64,000 nucleotides of DNA from Oscillospiraceae bacterium. Its GTDB lineage: Bacteria; Bacillota; Clostridia; Oscillospirales; Ruminococcaceae. The position numbers were made by a program, and so were the translations under genes. Position 1 is the first letter of the stretch; each line of letters starts with the position of its first letter. The notes beneath the pieces are model-generated. The model had not been told where the DNA came from. It saw only the letters and a list, made by a program, of their open reading frames with translations, and ran no database searches. The DNA lies in the NCBI GenBank assembly GCA_009778065.1, contig WRKM01000018.1:1-64000 (forward strand), given 5' to 3'. Below, in pieces: positions 51,404 through 61,099 of the stretch.

Positions 51404-52546
51404 TCAACTATCAATGATTTTACGGGCAACTAAAATCTCATAATTTATAGCATCTTCAATATCGTTTTTTAACATTCTCATATTCTTATAATAACCTTTT
51501 GAAATATAACTATGAAAGTCTTTTAAAATGTGATTGTCTTTAATATGATTTTTATCATCATCGTCCAATTGCGAATATATTTCATTATAATTATTTTCAG
51601 CAATAATCTTCTTGTTTTCAATACTGATAGGGTTGAAAACAATGATTTTTGAAAATCTTGAATATATTGGAGAACCTAATTTGTTTTCAGCTTCTTGTTC
51701 GCTTTTATAATTCGTTGTGCAAATAATTATAGACTTTTCAATATTTACGGAATAATTTGTGTCAACGAAAACACCTTCATCAAACATCTGATAAAAAGCA
51801 TTAAACAGCGACTGATGTACTTTATCAAATTCATCAAACAGAATAACATTAGATTTTCGTCTTATCAAATCCCTTGCAAGACAATTTTCCCCATGCTTCG
51901 CGCCAAATATATAATTATATGCTTCGTTTGTCTGTTGCATTGAAAACTGTATTCTAACCATTTCACCTTTTAAAAAACTATTTATGTATTTAGCTGTTTC
52001 GGTTTTACCAACACCAGAATCACCTAAAAAAAGAATGGCAACAGGCTTCTTTCTATTCGCATTTTTTAGCGAATAAATTGATTGCAGTATTTTGACTATT
52101 ACGTTTTTTTGCCCGATAATTTGCGACTCATATCCGTCAGCAATTGCTTTTAATTTTTCTATATTTAAAATTTCGTAATCGGGCTTCCCCTCTTTTATAA
52201 TATCATCAGAAAAAGTTCGCTTTATATCGTTATAAATGCTTAGTGGCGGATTATTTAGCCATACATTTTTAACATTGAGCTTATTGCTTCTTAAAATATT
52301 ATTTGTGAAACCTAATAAAGCCCATTCGTTAATTGAGCCGTAGTCATCGGTAAACATAACTAAATTGTTTACTTCAAGAGGTTGCTCTTGAGAATCATCT
52401 AATTTATTATCATTTATAGAAATTAAAGGAGCTTTTTTATCAATATGACTAGTAATTTCTAATATTGTTTTAAAATCGTTATTCAGTTTTTTTATTTGAC
52501 AATCAAAGTCAGAATCAGAACCCCAAGAAATATTTACACTTTCCAT
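51404..52546 (-). CDS. dolB: ClpB-like AAA ATPase; Dodola DolB-like
   Basis: Walker A FLGDSGVGKTETAKY, Walker B NVILFDEFDKVH, sensor IIICTTNYKS; 2 bp after the DUF6414 gene. Confidence 0.7.
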   Translation of the reverse strand: MESVNISWGSDSDFDCQIKKLNNDFKTILEITSHIDKKAPLISINDNKLDDSQEQPLEVNNLVMFTDDYGSINEWALLGFTNNILRSNKLNVKNVWLNNPPLSIYNDIKRTFSDDIIKEGKPDYEILNIEKLKAIADGYESQIIGQKNVIVKILQSIYSLKNANRKKPVAILFLGDSGVGKTETAKYINSFLKGEMVRIQFSMQQTNEAYNYIFGAKHGENCLARDLIRRKSNVILFDEFDKVHQSLFNAFYQMFDEGVFVDTNYSVNIEKSIIICTTNYKSEQEAENKLGSPIYSRFSKIIVFNPISIENKKIIAENNYNEIYSQLDDDDKNHIKDNHILKDFHSYISKGYYKNMRMLKNDIEDAINYEILVARKIIDS

Positions 52547-52548
52547 AA

Positions 52549-53367
52549 TTATTCCACTACTCCCGCAAGCAAAACGTCATATACCTTTATTCTTTTTTGC
52601 GTGTCCTCTACTCCCGATGAAAGATTAGCATAATCGGCTCGGCTATAATTATTAGTTCCAAATTGAAATTCGACTTCAATTTGCAATTTATCAATATTTG
52701 TTTCACCGACTTTAATGGCATAGAAGTTTAAATTCATTTTTGGTAAATCAGACATCGTGTAATTATTTCTAAAAGCACCGATATTAAATCTTAAAATTAT
52801 TTCTTCCTCTTTATGAACAGCAATGAATTCATAATAGCCCCGTCCCTTTTGAATTGCTTCTTCTATTTTAGAGATATCAAGATTAAATTGTTCACCATCT
52901 GCTCCTTGAATTGGAATGTCTCCTTTTAACATAGTGAGATATGGGGCAGCTAACATAAAAAACGAAAACGAGTTTAAAGCGGGGTAAACAATCGTGTTTT
53001 CAAACAATGTGACCCCCTTGCAAAGTTTGTTTTTATCTGATTTCTTTTCATCGTTTTTAATCAAATCAACAAAATCAGCAAGCAAAGTGTTCTCTAATAT
53101 ATTTTTCACCATGCGACTTCTTGCGGTATCACCGTAAACTTCTGATTTCATTGAAGCACCAAGTTTCAACCCGAGAAAATCAAATAATTTTGGAAGCCCT
53201 TTTGAATCTGTACTGCCTGTACCCGCTTCGGCTTTAACATCTATTTGAGCATTTGTATTGACTTCAGTAATAAATTCAGTTGTTCTCTTTAAAGTTCCGC
53301 CGGCAACGATTTGTATAAAATCGGCAACAGAGCTTTCATCAAAATAAATTACTTTTGTAAATTTCAA
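52549..53367 (-). CDS. dolA: DUF6414 family protein; Dodola DolA-like
   Basis: KVIYFDESSVADFIQIVAGGTLKRTTEFITEV resembles DUF6414; paired with ClpB-like ATPase. Confidence 0.7.
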   Translation of the reverse strand: MKFTKVIYFDESSVADFIQIVAGGTLKRTTEFITEVNTNAQIDVKAEAGTGSTDSKGLPKLFDFLGLKLGASMKSEVYGDTARSRMVKNILENTLLADFVDLIKNDEKKSDKNKLCKGVTLFENTIVYPALNSFSFFMLAAPYLTMLKGDIPIQGADGEQFNLDISKIEEAIQKGRGYYEFIAVHKEEEIILRFNIGAFRNNYTMSDLPKMNLNFYAIKVGETNIDKLQIEVEFQFGTNNYSRADYANLSSGVEDTQKRIKVYDVLLAGVVE

Positions 53368-53455
53368 AATAATACAGTTCCTTTCGTTTATTGTGCCTTT
53401 TTTGAAGTTTATCTGTCAGCATTTTCATATCAACCTGCTATAGATATTTATAATT

Positions 53456-54373
53456 TCAACGTGGTCCTAAAAACTTATCACCATTCAAATGTATCATATG
53501 TTCAGGCATATTAGCAATCCATACTTCTGTTTCCCAAGCTAAAGACTCCGAGAATGATTTGAATGTCTTGAAATCCAAGAAAGCCGTTACATATATTTTT
53601 CCTGCGATAACTTCTTTGGTCATATCGTCTATTTCTACAATTCGCTTTGATTCCATAGCCCCAACGCTTGTTACTGCTTCAATAAAATAAATCCAGTTTT
53701 TGTCTTGACGATATAAAATAACATCAGGCATTTTATCGTGAAGTGTTATCATAAAGCCGAGCTGTTTTAATTTTTCAATATTTTTGAATAAATCTTTTTC
53801 GGCGGTATCACCTACATAAAGACATTCTGAAAAAGGCGCGAACCGTGGAGCGAATTCTTCCAAAATCAGTTTTTGCAGTTGATTATGTTTCCCTGAAGAA
53901 AATGAAAATTCATTTCCGTTTATACGCACTGGCATTCTCGTCATTTTCTTTTTGGACGCATAAATCTCAATGAGTGAACTATGGTTTTTAATAAAATCAG
54001 AAATCATTGCGTGCCAATAATCATTTCCGTAATTTTTCAAAATCAAAAGAAATTCGTCAGTTATCTTGTAACGGTAGTTTGGAGAGTTGGTCGCTTTTCC
54101 GTTGTCCTCAATTATAGCCGCATTGCGAAAATGATGAATGGCTTGCTTGCGAAATGTTTCTCGACTATTCTCTGCATAGCGTACACCATATATTGTATAA
54201 ATAAACTGCATAATGTCGTGTATTCTTATCCAGTCATTTCTTGCATTCGCCCATTTTGATTGTTCGGACATGGAACTCATTGCGAGCAAAGTATAGCAAC
54301 AGAGGTCACTTTGCTGTGCAACAGGCATATTAAGCGAGGATATAATTGACTTTGCCTCTTCTCTTTTAAGCAT
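53456..54373 (-). CDS. BsuBI/PstI-family type II restriction endonuclease
   Basis: YFIEAVTSVGAMESKRIVEIDDMTKEV...IYVTAFLDFKTFKSFSESLAWETEVWIANMPEHMIHLNGDKFLGPR; start moved to Met18 of the supplied ORF. Confidence 0.92.
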   Translation of the reverse strand: MLKREEAKSIISSLNMPVAQQSDLCCYTLLAMSSMSEQSKWANARNDWIRIHDIMQFIYTIYGVRYAENSRETFRKQAIHHFRNAAIIEDNGKATNSPNYRYKITDEFLLILKNYGNDYWHAMISDFIKNHSSLIEIYASKKKMTRMPVRINGNEFSFSSGKHNQLQKLILEEFAPRFAPFSECLYVGDTAEKDLFKNIEKLKQLGFMITLHDKMPDVILYRQDKNWIYFIEAVTSVGAMESKRIVEIDDMTKEVIAGKIYVTAFLDFKTFKSFSESLAWETEVWIANMPEHMIHLNGDKFLGPR

Positions 54374-55859
54374 AAATTGATTCCTCCAAAATTTTATCGC
54401 AATAATCCGTTGAATAATCTCCAAATTCCAATAGCCTTTTACCTAAAAGTTCTAAATCTCTTCGCGCAGGAAGTGGAATTGCGTTCATTTCAGTTGCGTT
54501 GACCTGCGTGGAGCCGTTTAATATGCGGTAGTACATATCGTAGAGCGTAGAATTTAGAACGGCATAAAGACCGCTGACAAGTTCTTCGCTCATCTCAGAA
54601 TTATCTATTGTGTCAATAAAATTAATTTTATTCTGTGTGCTGATTTTCTTATATTTAGGATAATGGTTAGCAAAATATATCGCACATTGCAGTCGTCTTT
54701 TTTCTTCTTTAGCTGTAAATCTCTTTACGAAAAGATAATTACGATTTAATTGAACAACTCCTGGTAATTCGTCAGAAATATACTCATTATCTTTGCCAAT
54801 TGGAAAAACAACACGTCCGTCTTTTATATGATGCGAATAAAATAATGGTACAATATGCTCACCAAAATTATTCCGAAGCAATTCCTTGTTTCGGAAATCC
54901 ACAGTTAAACCAGTTTTCATTTTTAATCCTATAGAGGGCATAGGCGTTTTAAATGAATTGACTTTTTGCAAAACATCAGTTTCGCTCTGTGACGTAACCA
55001 AGTAGACATAGTTCTCTGAACCTGAAACCACAGTATTATAGGGGACAAGTAGCTTTGTGGAATTATTAAAACATTTTGAATCTGTAGAAGATGAAATCTT
55101 TATTTCAAATGGTTTGATTTTTGTTTTCTTTATTTTTACAATCATTGTTTCCTGTAAAATGTTTTCGCTATCAAATACTTTTTTTCGGCTTGTAAAAATA
55201 TGTATGTCTGTTATTTTCCCGTAACTTAAAAGATAACTGCGAAAACGCGAGAAGTACGCTCCTGAAGTCCAAGAACGAGGAATAATATAAACCATTTCAC
55301 CATTTTCAATTAAATTAAAGAGACTCATAGCAACAAACAAAAAATAAATATTCGGTGTACCATAACATATATCTGACATCGATACAGCTTCGGGTGCTTT
55401 TTTTGGTAACTTAAAGTATGGAGGATTACTAATAACCAAATCGTATTTTTCCGGTTCTGAAAAAGAAATCAACGATTCTGAAAAATCGTCTGCCTGCGAT
55501 AAAATGTAATTGTCTGATTTAATGATTACTGATAATCTAATTCTTGACGATGATTTTATAAACCTAAGATTAGACTCTAAGAGAGGTAAAATATCGCTAT
55601 TTGTTTCATAACAAGTAAGCTCAATCTCATTGACAACAGAAAAATGCATATCAATCATTTCTATTATTGCTGCCGACAAGATACCAGAACCCGCTCCGGG
55701 GTCAAGAATTTTCAAAGAATTCTTATGTGGTATTTCAAATAATTCAGCCATAAAACGTGCAGTTAATAAAGAAGTAAAAAATTGTCCGTAAGACTTTCTC
55801 TCTTCCTTTGATTTTGACTCTATAAACTTATTAGTTTGTTTAATTATATATTCTAACAT
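54366..55859 (-). CDS. N6-adenine DNA methyltransferase (BsuBI/PstI partner)
   Basis: KSYGQFFTSLLTARFMAELF; LKILDPGAGSGILSAAIIE; DLVISNPPYFKLPKKAPEA; start Met16 preceded by GGAG. Confidence 0.92.
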   Translation of the reverse strand: MLEYIIKQTNKFIESKSKEERKSYGQFFTSLLTARFMAELFEIPHKNSLKILDPGAGSGILSAAIIEMIDMHFSVVNEIELTCYETNSDILPLLESNLRFIKSSSRIRLSVIIKSDNYILSQADDFSESLISFSEPEKYDLVISNPPYFKLPKKAPEAVSMSDICYGTPNIYFLFVAMSLFNLIENGEMVYIIPRSWTSGAYFSRFRSYLLSYGKITDIHIFTSRKKVFDSENILQETMIVKIKKTKIKPFEIKISSSTDSKCFNNSTKLLVPYNTVVSGSENYVYLVTSQSETDVLQKVNSFKTPMPSIGLKMKTGLTVDFRNKELLRNNFGEHIVPLFYSHHIKDGRVVFPIGKDNEYISDELPGVVQLNRNYLFVKRFTAKEEKRRLQCAIYFANHYPKYKKISTQNKINFIDTIDNSEMSEELVSGLYAVLNSTLYDMYYRILNGSTQVNATEMNAIPLPARRDLELLGKRLLEFGDYSTDYCDKILEESIYA

Positions 55860-56112
55860 ACTTATTCTCCAAGCAATAGTAATCCCCATTGTGGCGGTCG
55901 GCAAAGCAACTCTCTATATATTGTACCATAAGAAAAAGGATTTGTCAAGCCTTCTTCGTCAAATTTCACAAAAAGTCACACAAGTCACAAACAGAGCTAA
56001 AATTATAAAAAACAGAGAAAACCATACTGTCTGAAAATAACTATTGATTTTTCCGCCTTCCCGTGTTACAATAAATCGTAACAAACTCGGAAAGGCGGAG
56101 AATAATATAGGA

Positions 56113-56793
56113 ATGAAAAATAAAAAAATACTCATAGTCGAAGACGATGTAAACATTAGCAATTTGCTCTGTGACTTGCTTAAACAAAACGGGTGTCTGC
56201 CCGTACAGGTATTCTCCGGTACGGAAGCTTTAATGCGGCTCGAAAACGCCGCAGACAGCGATTTCGATTTAATTCTGCTTGATTTAATGCTTCCGGGTAA
56301 AACGGGCTTGGAAGTACTCACCGATATAAGAGGACGTATAGAAACCCCTGTCATAGCCTTGACGGCGGTCGCGGACAAAGAAAGCGTAGTAAACCTGCTC
56401 AAAGCGGGTGCGAACGACTATGTTACAAAACCTTTCGATAACGCCGAATTGTTGGCTCGAATAGAGGTACAGTTGCGAAGTGCAAAAGTGCGAACACAGG
56501 TTCTGCACTTTCGTGAAATTACTCTTGACACCGAACGCTTTGACGGATTTATCGGCGATGCGGCACTCGGACTGTCTAAGCGTGAGTATGAGATTTTGAA
56601 ACTGCTCATGGAGAATCCTACTAAGGTCTTTACTAAGAATAATCTCTACGAGAGCGTATGGCGTGATGAATTTCTCGGCGATGATAATACAATAAATGTA
56701 CATATAAGCAAAATTCGCGGTAAGATAGCTAAATTCACGGACAAAGAGTATATCCGAACAGTGTGGGGAATCGGGTTTAAAATGGAAAAATAA
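56113..56793 (+). CDS. OmpR-type response regulator
   Basis: ILIVEDDVNISNLLCDLL; LILLDLMLPGKTG; YVTKPFDNAELLARIE. Confidence 0.94.
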   Translation: MKNKKILIVEDDVNISNLLCDLLKQNGCLPVQVFSGTEALMRLENAADSDFDLILLDLMLPGKTGLEVLTDIRGRIETPVIALTAVADKESVVNLLKAGANDYVTKPFDNAELLARIEVQLRSAKVRTQVLHFREITLDTERFDGFIGDAALGLSKREYEILKLLMENPTKVFTKNNLYESVWRDEFLGDDNTINVHISKIRGKIAKFTDKEYIRTVWGIGFKMEK

Positions 56794-56881
56794 TATTTAA
56801 GACTTTTTTAAGACTTTATTTATAGTTTTTTTAGACTTGATAGTTATAATGTAGTTAATTAAACGAAAGGAATTTAATTAC

Positions 56882-57799
56882 ATGGACATTTTAAGAACCC
56901 GTAATATCACGAAGACTTACGGTAAAACCACCGCTGTAGAGAATGTCAGCCTATCTATTCATAAAGGCGACATCTACGGGTTAATCGGTCGTAACGGGGC
57001 AGGGAAGACCACCCTCATGCGTATGATTACCTCGCTCACTTTCGCCGACAGCGGTGAACTCGAAATCTTCGGGCAGACGTCCGAATCAGGTCTCAATAGC
57101 GCGAGAAAACGCATGGGAAGCGTGGTAGAAATGCCCGCGCTTTACCCTAATCTTACGGCAGTACAAAACTTAGAATACTACCGTATTCTGCGCGGAATCC
57201 CCGACAAGAACGCAGTAAAAAACGCACTCAAAACCGTTAACCTAACCGACACGGGTAAGAAGAAGTTCAAAAATTTCTCACTCGGCATGAAACAGCGGTT
57301 AGGTTTGGCATTAGCCTTGCTTAACAGCCCTGACTTTATTATTCTCGATGAACCGATTAACGGGCTTGACCCCATGGGGATTGTCGAAATGCGAGAGACT
57401 ATTAAGCGGCTGAACGCCGAACGCTCAATTACTTTCATGGTTTCCAGTCATATTTTAAGTGAGCTGTCGCTTATTGCTACACGGTACGGCATAATTGAGG
57501 GCGGCAGACTCATAAAAGAGCTTACAGCCGCCGAGTTACAGGAGCAGTGTCAGCAGTGCTTGTCGGTGAAAGTTGACGACACGGCAAAGGCAAGCGCGAT
57601 TATTGAGACTGTGCTTGGCATTACGAAATACAAAGTTGTCGGAGGCGACGAGATTCGCATTTATGACAAGTATGACGACTCATCGGAAATAACATATCAG
57701 CTAAACGCAAACGGTGTGCGTGTTTCGGGTGTGGCGGTTGTCGGCGATAACCTTGAGGAATATTTTGTTTCATTAGTAGAAGGAGGGCGTAAAGCATGA
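56882..57799 (+). CDS. ABC transporter ATP-binding protein (BcrA/lantibiotic-immunity type)
   Basis: LIGRNGAGKTTLMRMI; SLGMKQRLGLALALLNSPDFIILDEPINGLDPMG. Confidence 0.94.
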   Translation: MDILRTRNITKTYGKTTAVENVSLSIHKGDIYGLIGRNGAGKTTLMRMITSLTFADSGELEIFGQTSESGLNSARKRMGSVVEMPALYPNLTAVQNLEYYRILRGIPDKNAVKNALKTVNLTDTGKKKFKNFSLGMKQRLGLALALLNSPDFIILDEPINGLDPMGIVEMRETIKRLNAERSITFMVSSHILSELSLIATRYGIIEGGRLIKELTAAELQEQCQQCLSVKVDDTAKASAIIETVLGITKYKVVGGDEIRIYDKYDDSSEITYQLNANGVRVSGVAVVGDNLEEYFVSLVEGGRKA

Positions 57800-57871
57800 A
57801 AATAAATCTGCAAAATCGGGGAAAACGAAGCTTTTCATTTAGCTTTTGTGTAGAAAGGACGTGGGGAAATG
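57797..57871 (+). repeat. Duplicated about 75-bp gene leader, copy 1
   Basis: TGAAAATAAATCTGCAAAATCGGGGAAAACGAAGCTTTTCATTTAGCTTTTGTGTAGAAAGGACGTGGGGAAATG. Confidence 0.85.
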
Positions 57872-58723
57872 GCTAATATAATAAGAGCGGATTTATATAG
57901 GATTTCTAAAGGTAAGGGCTTATATATTGCGATTGCGGCGTTTTTGGCGACTTTAATACTTCTCGTTACCTCAAATGGCATGGGTTCGATAGGAGTAGAC
58001 GTAGCATATATTCAAGACCCCGAATACGTACCTTACGGTGAGAGCGTGGTTGTGGACGATGACGGTGTTGAAACAATCACTCCGAATCGCGAAGAAATAA
58101 TAATGACAGGCGTACTTGCGCCAAAAACACTTGCAGACAGCACGAGCGACCTCATATATTTTATTCTGCCTTTTATTGTTATTATCGCCGCTGCGGATTT
58201 TTCTACAGGTGCGGCTAAAAACCTTATTTCAAGCGGTCTGTCCCGAAAGCAGTATTTCTTCTCAAAGTTTATCTCAGTCGGAATAATCAGCTTTATGATG
58301 TGTTTTATTTTTGTCGTGTTATCGGTTTTAATTGCTACAATAATGAACGGATTCGGCGGCAGTTTTAATATGACTTTCATAAAAGAGACAGCCGAAATAT
58401 ACCTGCCGCAAGCGTATTTAATCTTTGCGTATGCGTGCTTAGGACTGTTTGTTACATTTACGCTTAAAAGTAAATCCGCGCTGATTTCAATCTATGTTGC
58501 TTTTTCACTTGTCCCTATTTTGCTTGTAATAATATTAGGGGATATTAATGAAAAGTTTTATAATCTTCTTGACTATGAAATGGTTTTTAATATTAAATCG
58601 TTCGCTTACAGTGCCGGAATTATTCCGCCGGATTTAACGAGGGCTTTATTGCTCGGCGGCGCGTATATTTTCCTCTCTGCCATCGGCGGCTTTCTACTGT
58701 TCAGAAAGGCAGAAATAAAATAA
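57869..58723 (+). CDS. ABC-2 type transporter permease
   Basis: Multiple TM segments; follows the BcrA-like ATPase. Confidence 0.9.
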   Translation: MANIIRADLYRISKGKGLYIAIAAFLATLILLVTSNGMGSIGVDVAYIQDPEYVPYGESVVVDDDGVETITPNREEIIMTGVLAPKTLADSTSDLIYFILPFIVIIAAADFSTGAAKNLISSGLSRKQYFFSKFISVGIISFMMCFIFVVLSVLIATIMNGFGGSFNMTFIKETAEIYLPQAYLIFAYACLGLFVTFTLKSKSALISIYVAFSLVPILLVIILGDINEKFYNLLDYEMVFNIKSFAYSAGIIPPDLTRALLLGGAYIFLSAIGGFLLFRKAEIK

Positions 58724-58726
58724 GGT

Positions 58727-58802
58727 TGAAAATAAATCTACAGAATCGGAGAAAATGAAACTTTTCATTTTTCTTTTGTGTAGAAAGGACATAGGGGAAA
58801 TG
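58727..58802 (+). repeat. Duplicated about 75-bp gene leader, copy 2
   Basis: TGAAAATAAATCTACAGAATCGGAGAAAATGAAACTTTTCATTTTTCTTTTGTGTAGAAAGGACATAGGGGAAATG. Confidence 0.85.
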
Positions 58803-59636
58803 TTTATAAAAAAAGACATTCGCAATTTAAACAAACAGCTCGCGTTAATAAAAACCACCGATACGAATACAAGGCTCACCACGGAGACTTTCGATAAGGA
58901 TATAACCGAGTTATGTAACAGCATGAACGCCGTTTTAGACGAACGGCGTGAAGCTGTTATTGAAGCAGAAAAAACAAACGCAGAATTTAAAAGGGCGGTA
59001 ACAAATATTTCGCACGACCTGAGAACGCCGCTAACCTCGGCAATCGGGTATCTGCAAATGGTAAGGCAGGAAAACGATTCTGCGAATTTAGCAATTATCG
59101 AAGAACGCTTAAAGTCACTGACGACACTGATGAACTCATTGTTTGAGTACACGAAATTAATTGAGGGACGGGTGATGTATAATCCGGGGAAGGTGAATTT
59201 GTGTGATATTTTACGTGATACGCTCGCACAGTTTTACGGCGATTTCACCGCGAAAGGGTTTGAAGTTGTACTCGATATTCCCGATAAGCCTGTTTATGCA
59301 GTTTGCGACAAATCAGCTGTCGAGCGAGTAGTGCAGAATTTAGTCAAAAACGCACTCCAACATGGATATAAGCGGTTTGAACTATGCGTAGATGAAACAA
59401 AGATTGTGTTCAGTAATTGCGTTTGCGATATTGAAAATCTTGACGTAGAGAAAATGTTTGAACGGTTTTATACCGCCGATTTATCACGAATGAGCGGAAA
59501 TACGGGACTGGGTCTCGCGATAGCGAAAGAGTTGGCGGAGGTTATGGGCTGGAAGATTAAAGCAGAGACAAGATTTTCTGAAACTGCTTCAATTTCAATC
59601 GCCTTAATTTTTAATAAAAAAGAAGTACATTTTTGA
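58800..59636 (+). CDS. Sensor histidine kinase
   Basis: NISHDLRTPLTSAIGYLQMV; NTGLGLAIAKELAEVMGW. Confidence 0.93.
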   Translation: MFIKKDIRNLNKQLALIKTTDTNTRLTTETFDKDITELCNSMNAVLDERREAVIEAEKTNAEFKRAVTNISHDLRTPLTSAIGYLQMVRQENDSANLAIIEERLKSLTTLMNSLFEYTKLIEGRVMYNPGKVNLCDILRDTLAQFYGDFTAKGFEVVLDIPDKPVYAVCDKSAVERVVQNLVKNALQHGYKRFELCVDETKIVFSNCVCDIENLDVEKMFERFYTADLSRMSGNTGLGLAIAKELAEVMGWKIKAETRFSETASISIALIFNKKEVHF

Positions 59637-59727
59637 CAGCCGCAAATTCACATGTTATCGTGACAAAAACACCTTATATAAAAAGTACGATAAACACACG
59701 TTCCCCTGCAAGAACGTGAAAGGCACT

Positions 59728-59757
59728 TCTTTTGAAGTGCCTTTCTGTGCTAATTTT
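59728..59757. terminator. Bidirectional intrinsic terminator
   Basis: GAAAGGCACTTCTTTTGAAGTGCCTTTCT. Confidence 0.75.
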
Positions 59758-60115
59758 GCATTAACTCTTTGCTTAGTTGAAGAATTTGAGGCGCTATTTT
59801 TTCTCGCTGCTTCTTTGTAATTGACAAATAAAGCGGATACGCCGGAGCCATTACAGCCATACCGATTATTCCCACGATAATGCCGAGCGCAAAGAAATTT
59901 GTCCACTCCGTTACGCAAGCCATACCCGTTCCGAGAAGCAACGAACCGAAAACCCCCAGCGTGATAGCTGCAATAGTGCCTTTCTTTTTTGCCCCGCTAT
60001 CAAGTTTCCGCAATAATTCAATCTTGCTTTCTTCGTGCGCCTCGTACCTTTGCCTAATGCTTTTTACTTCCTCCTGCTGTTTTGCAGAGTAGGTGTAGTT
60101 GAATGATTTTTCCAT
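59750..60115 (-). CDS. Small two-TM membrane protein
   Basis: Two hydrophobic segments (GTIAAITLGVFGSLLLGTGMACV; FFALGIIVGIIGMAVMAPAYPLYL). Confidence 0.75.
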   Translation of the reverse strand: MEKSFNYTYSAKQQEEVKSIRQRYEAHEESKIELLRKLDSGAKKKGTIAAITLGVFGSLLLGTGMACVTEWTNFFALGIIVGIIGMAVMAPAYPLYLSITKKQREKIAPQILQLSKELMQN

Positions 60116-60196
60116 AACTCATTCCTCCTTTAATTATTATGTTATCATTATAAGGTAGAATTGTTTTAGAAATGTTTTAGCTTTGTTTCAATTTAA

Positions 60197-61099
60197 TTAA
60201 ATCGTTTCCGCATTTTTATTTTTTTCCTCGATTTCGTCAATCTTCTTTAAATTCCTATTCGCCCGAATAACCATAAAGATCGACATACCGAAAATGAAAA
60301 GCGAAAAAATGATGCCGAATACTATATTCATTATATTTTCAAGCAATAAATCTTCTTCACCGCCGAAAGAACTAAACATAGCATTTTGTAATGCGAACAT
60401 AGCCACTAATGCTTTCGCAAAATTAATTGCTCTTGTTGCGGACAAAACGGGGCTTTTGTATTTGCGAAAAGCAATTATGCTTATAGCAGAAGAAATGAAA
60501 CAGCAAAACGCAAATAGAGCCGCCGCAAAAATTAAAAAACCGGGGTATTCGTATCCTTGCCCTTGCCTAATCATCTGATATAATACGCCTGTAAGTGCGA
60601 CGTTCATAACAAAGAGCAGAACCCCACAAATCCTGTATTGCCGAAACTCCTTTTGCAAATCTGTATCCTCTTTTTTGACGAAACGTAGCAACAAAAAACG
60701 GATAATACATAGGATTATGTAAAAGAACGCTTCTGCACCGAACCAATACGACGAGTACAGAACGCTCGCTACAAGTCTGAATACCGCATAAAGCAAGTTG
60801 AAAGAAAACGATACATATAATGATAATTTAACCCTAAACGAAATATCGGTTATAAAGCGATTACCGATTTTATTTTTACTGATAACTGCTTTAACATTTC
60901 TGATGATTTTGGGAAAATTAAACCCGAGCATGACATAAGAATAAGTTGTAAAAGTATAGATGATGTAAGCCGGAATGGTTTCTAATAAATCAAAAACAAA
61001 TACAAATACCAAAGCGGCGGTACATAATACGAAAAGCACAACAGATGTCAAGGCGTTAATGCCAACCAACCGCCGTGTAATAGTTTTCAACTGTTCCAT
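60197..61099 (-). CDS. Polytopic membrane protein, hypothetical
   Basis: Multiple TM helices; stop abuts the downstream histidine kinase operon. Confidence 0.75.
   Translation of the reverse strand: MEQLKTITRRLVGINALTSVVLFVLCTAALVFVFVFDLLETIPAYIIYTFTTYSYVMLGFNFPKIIRNVKAVISKNKIGNRFITDISFRVKLSLYVSFSFNLLYAVFRLVASVLYSSYWFGAEAFFYIILCIIRFLLLRFVKKEDTDLQKEFRQYRICGVLLFVMNVALTGVLYQMIRQGQGYEYPGFLIFAAALFAFCCFISSAISIIAFRKYKSPVLSATRAINFAKALVAMFALQNAMFSSFGGEEDLLLENIMNIVFGIIFSLFIFGMSIFMVIRANRNLKKIDEIEEKNKNAETI

Noticed and set aside
55959-56402. Minus-strand 147-aa ORF
   Set aside because: Mostly antisense to the response regulator at 56113-56793.
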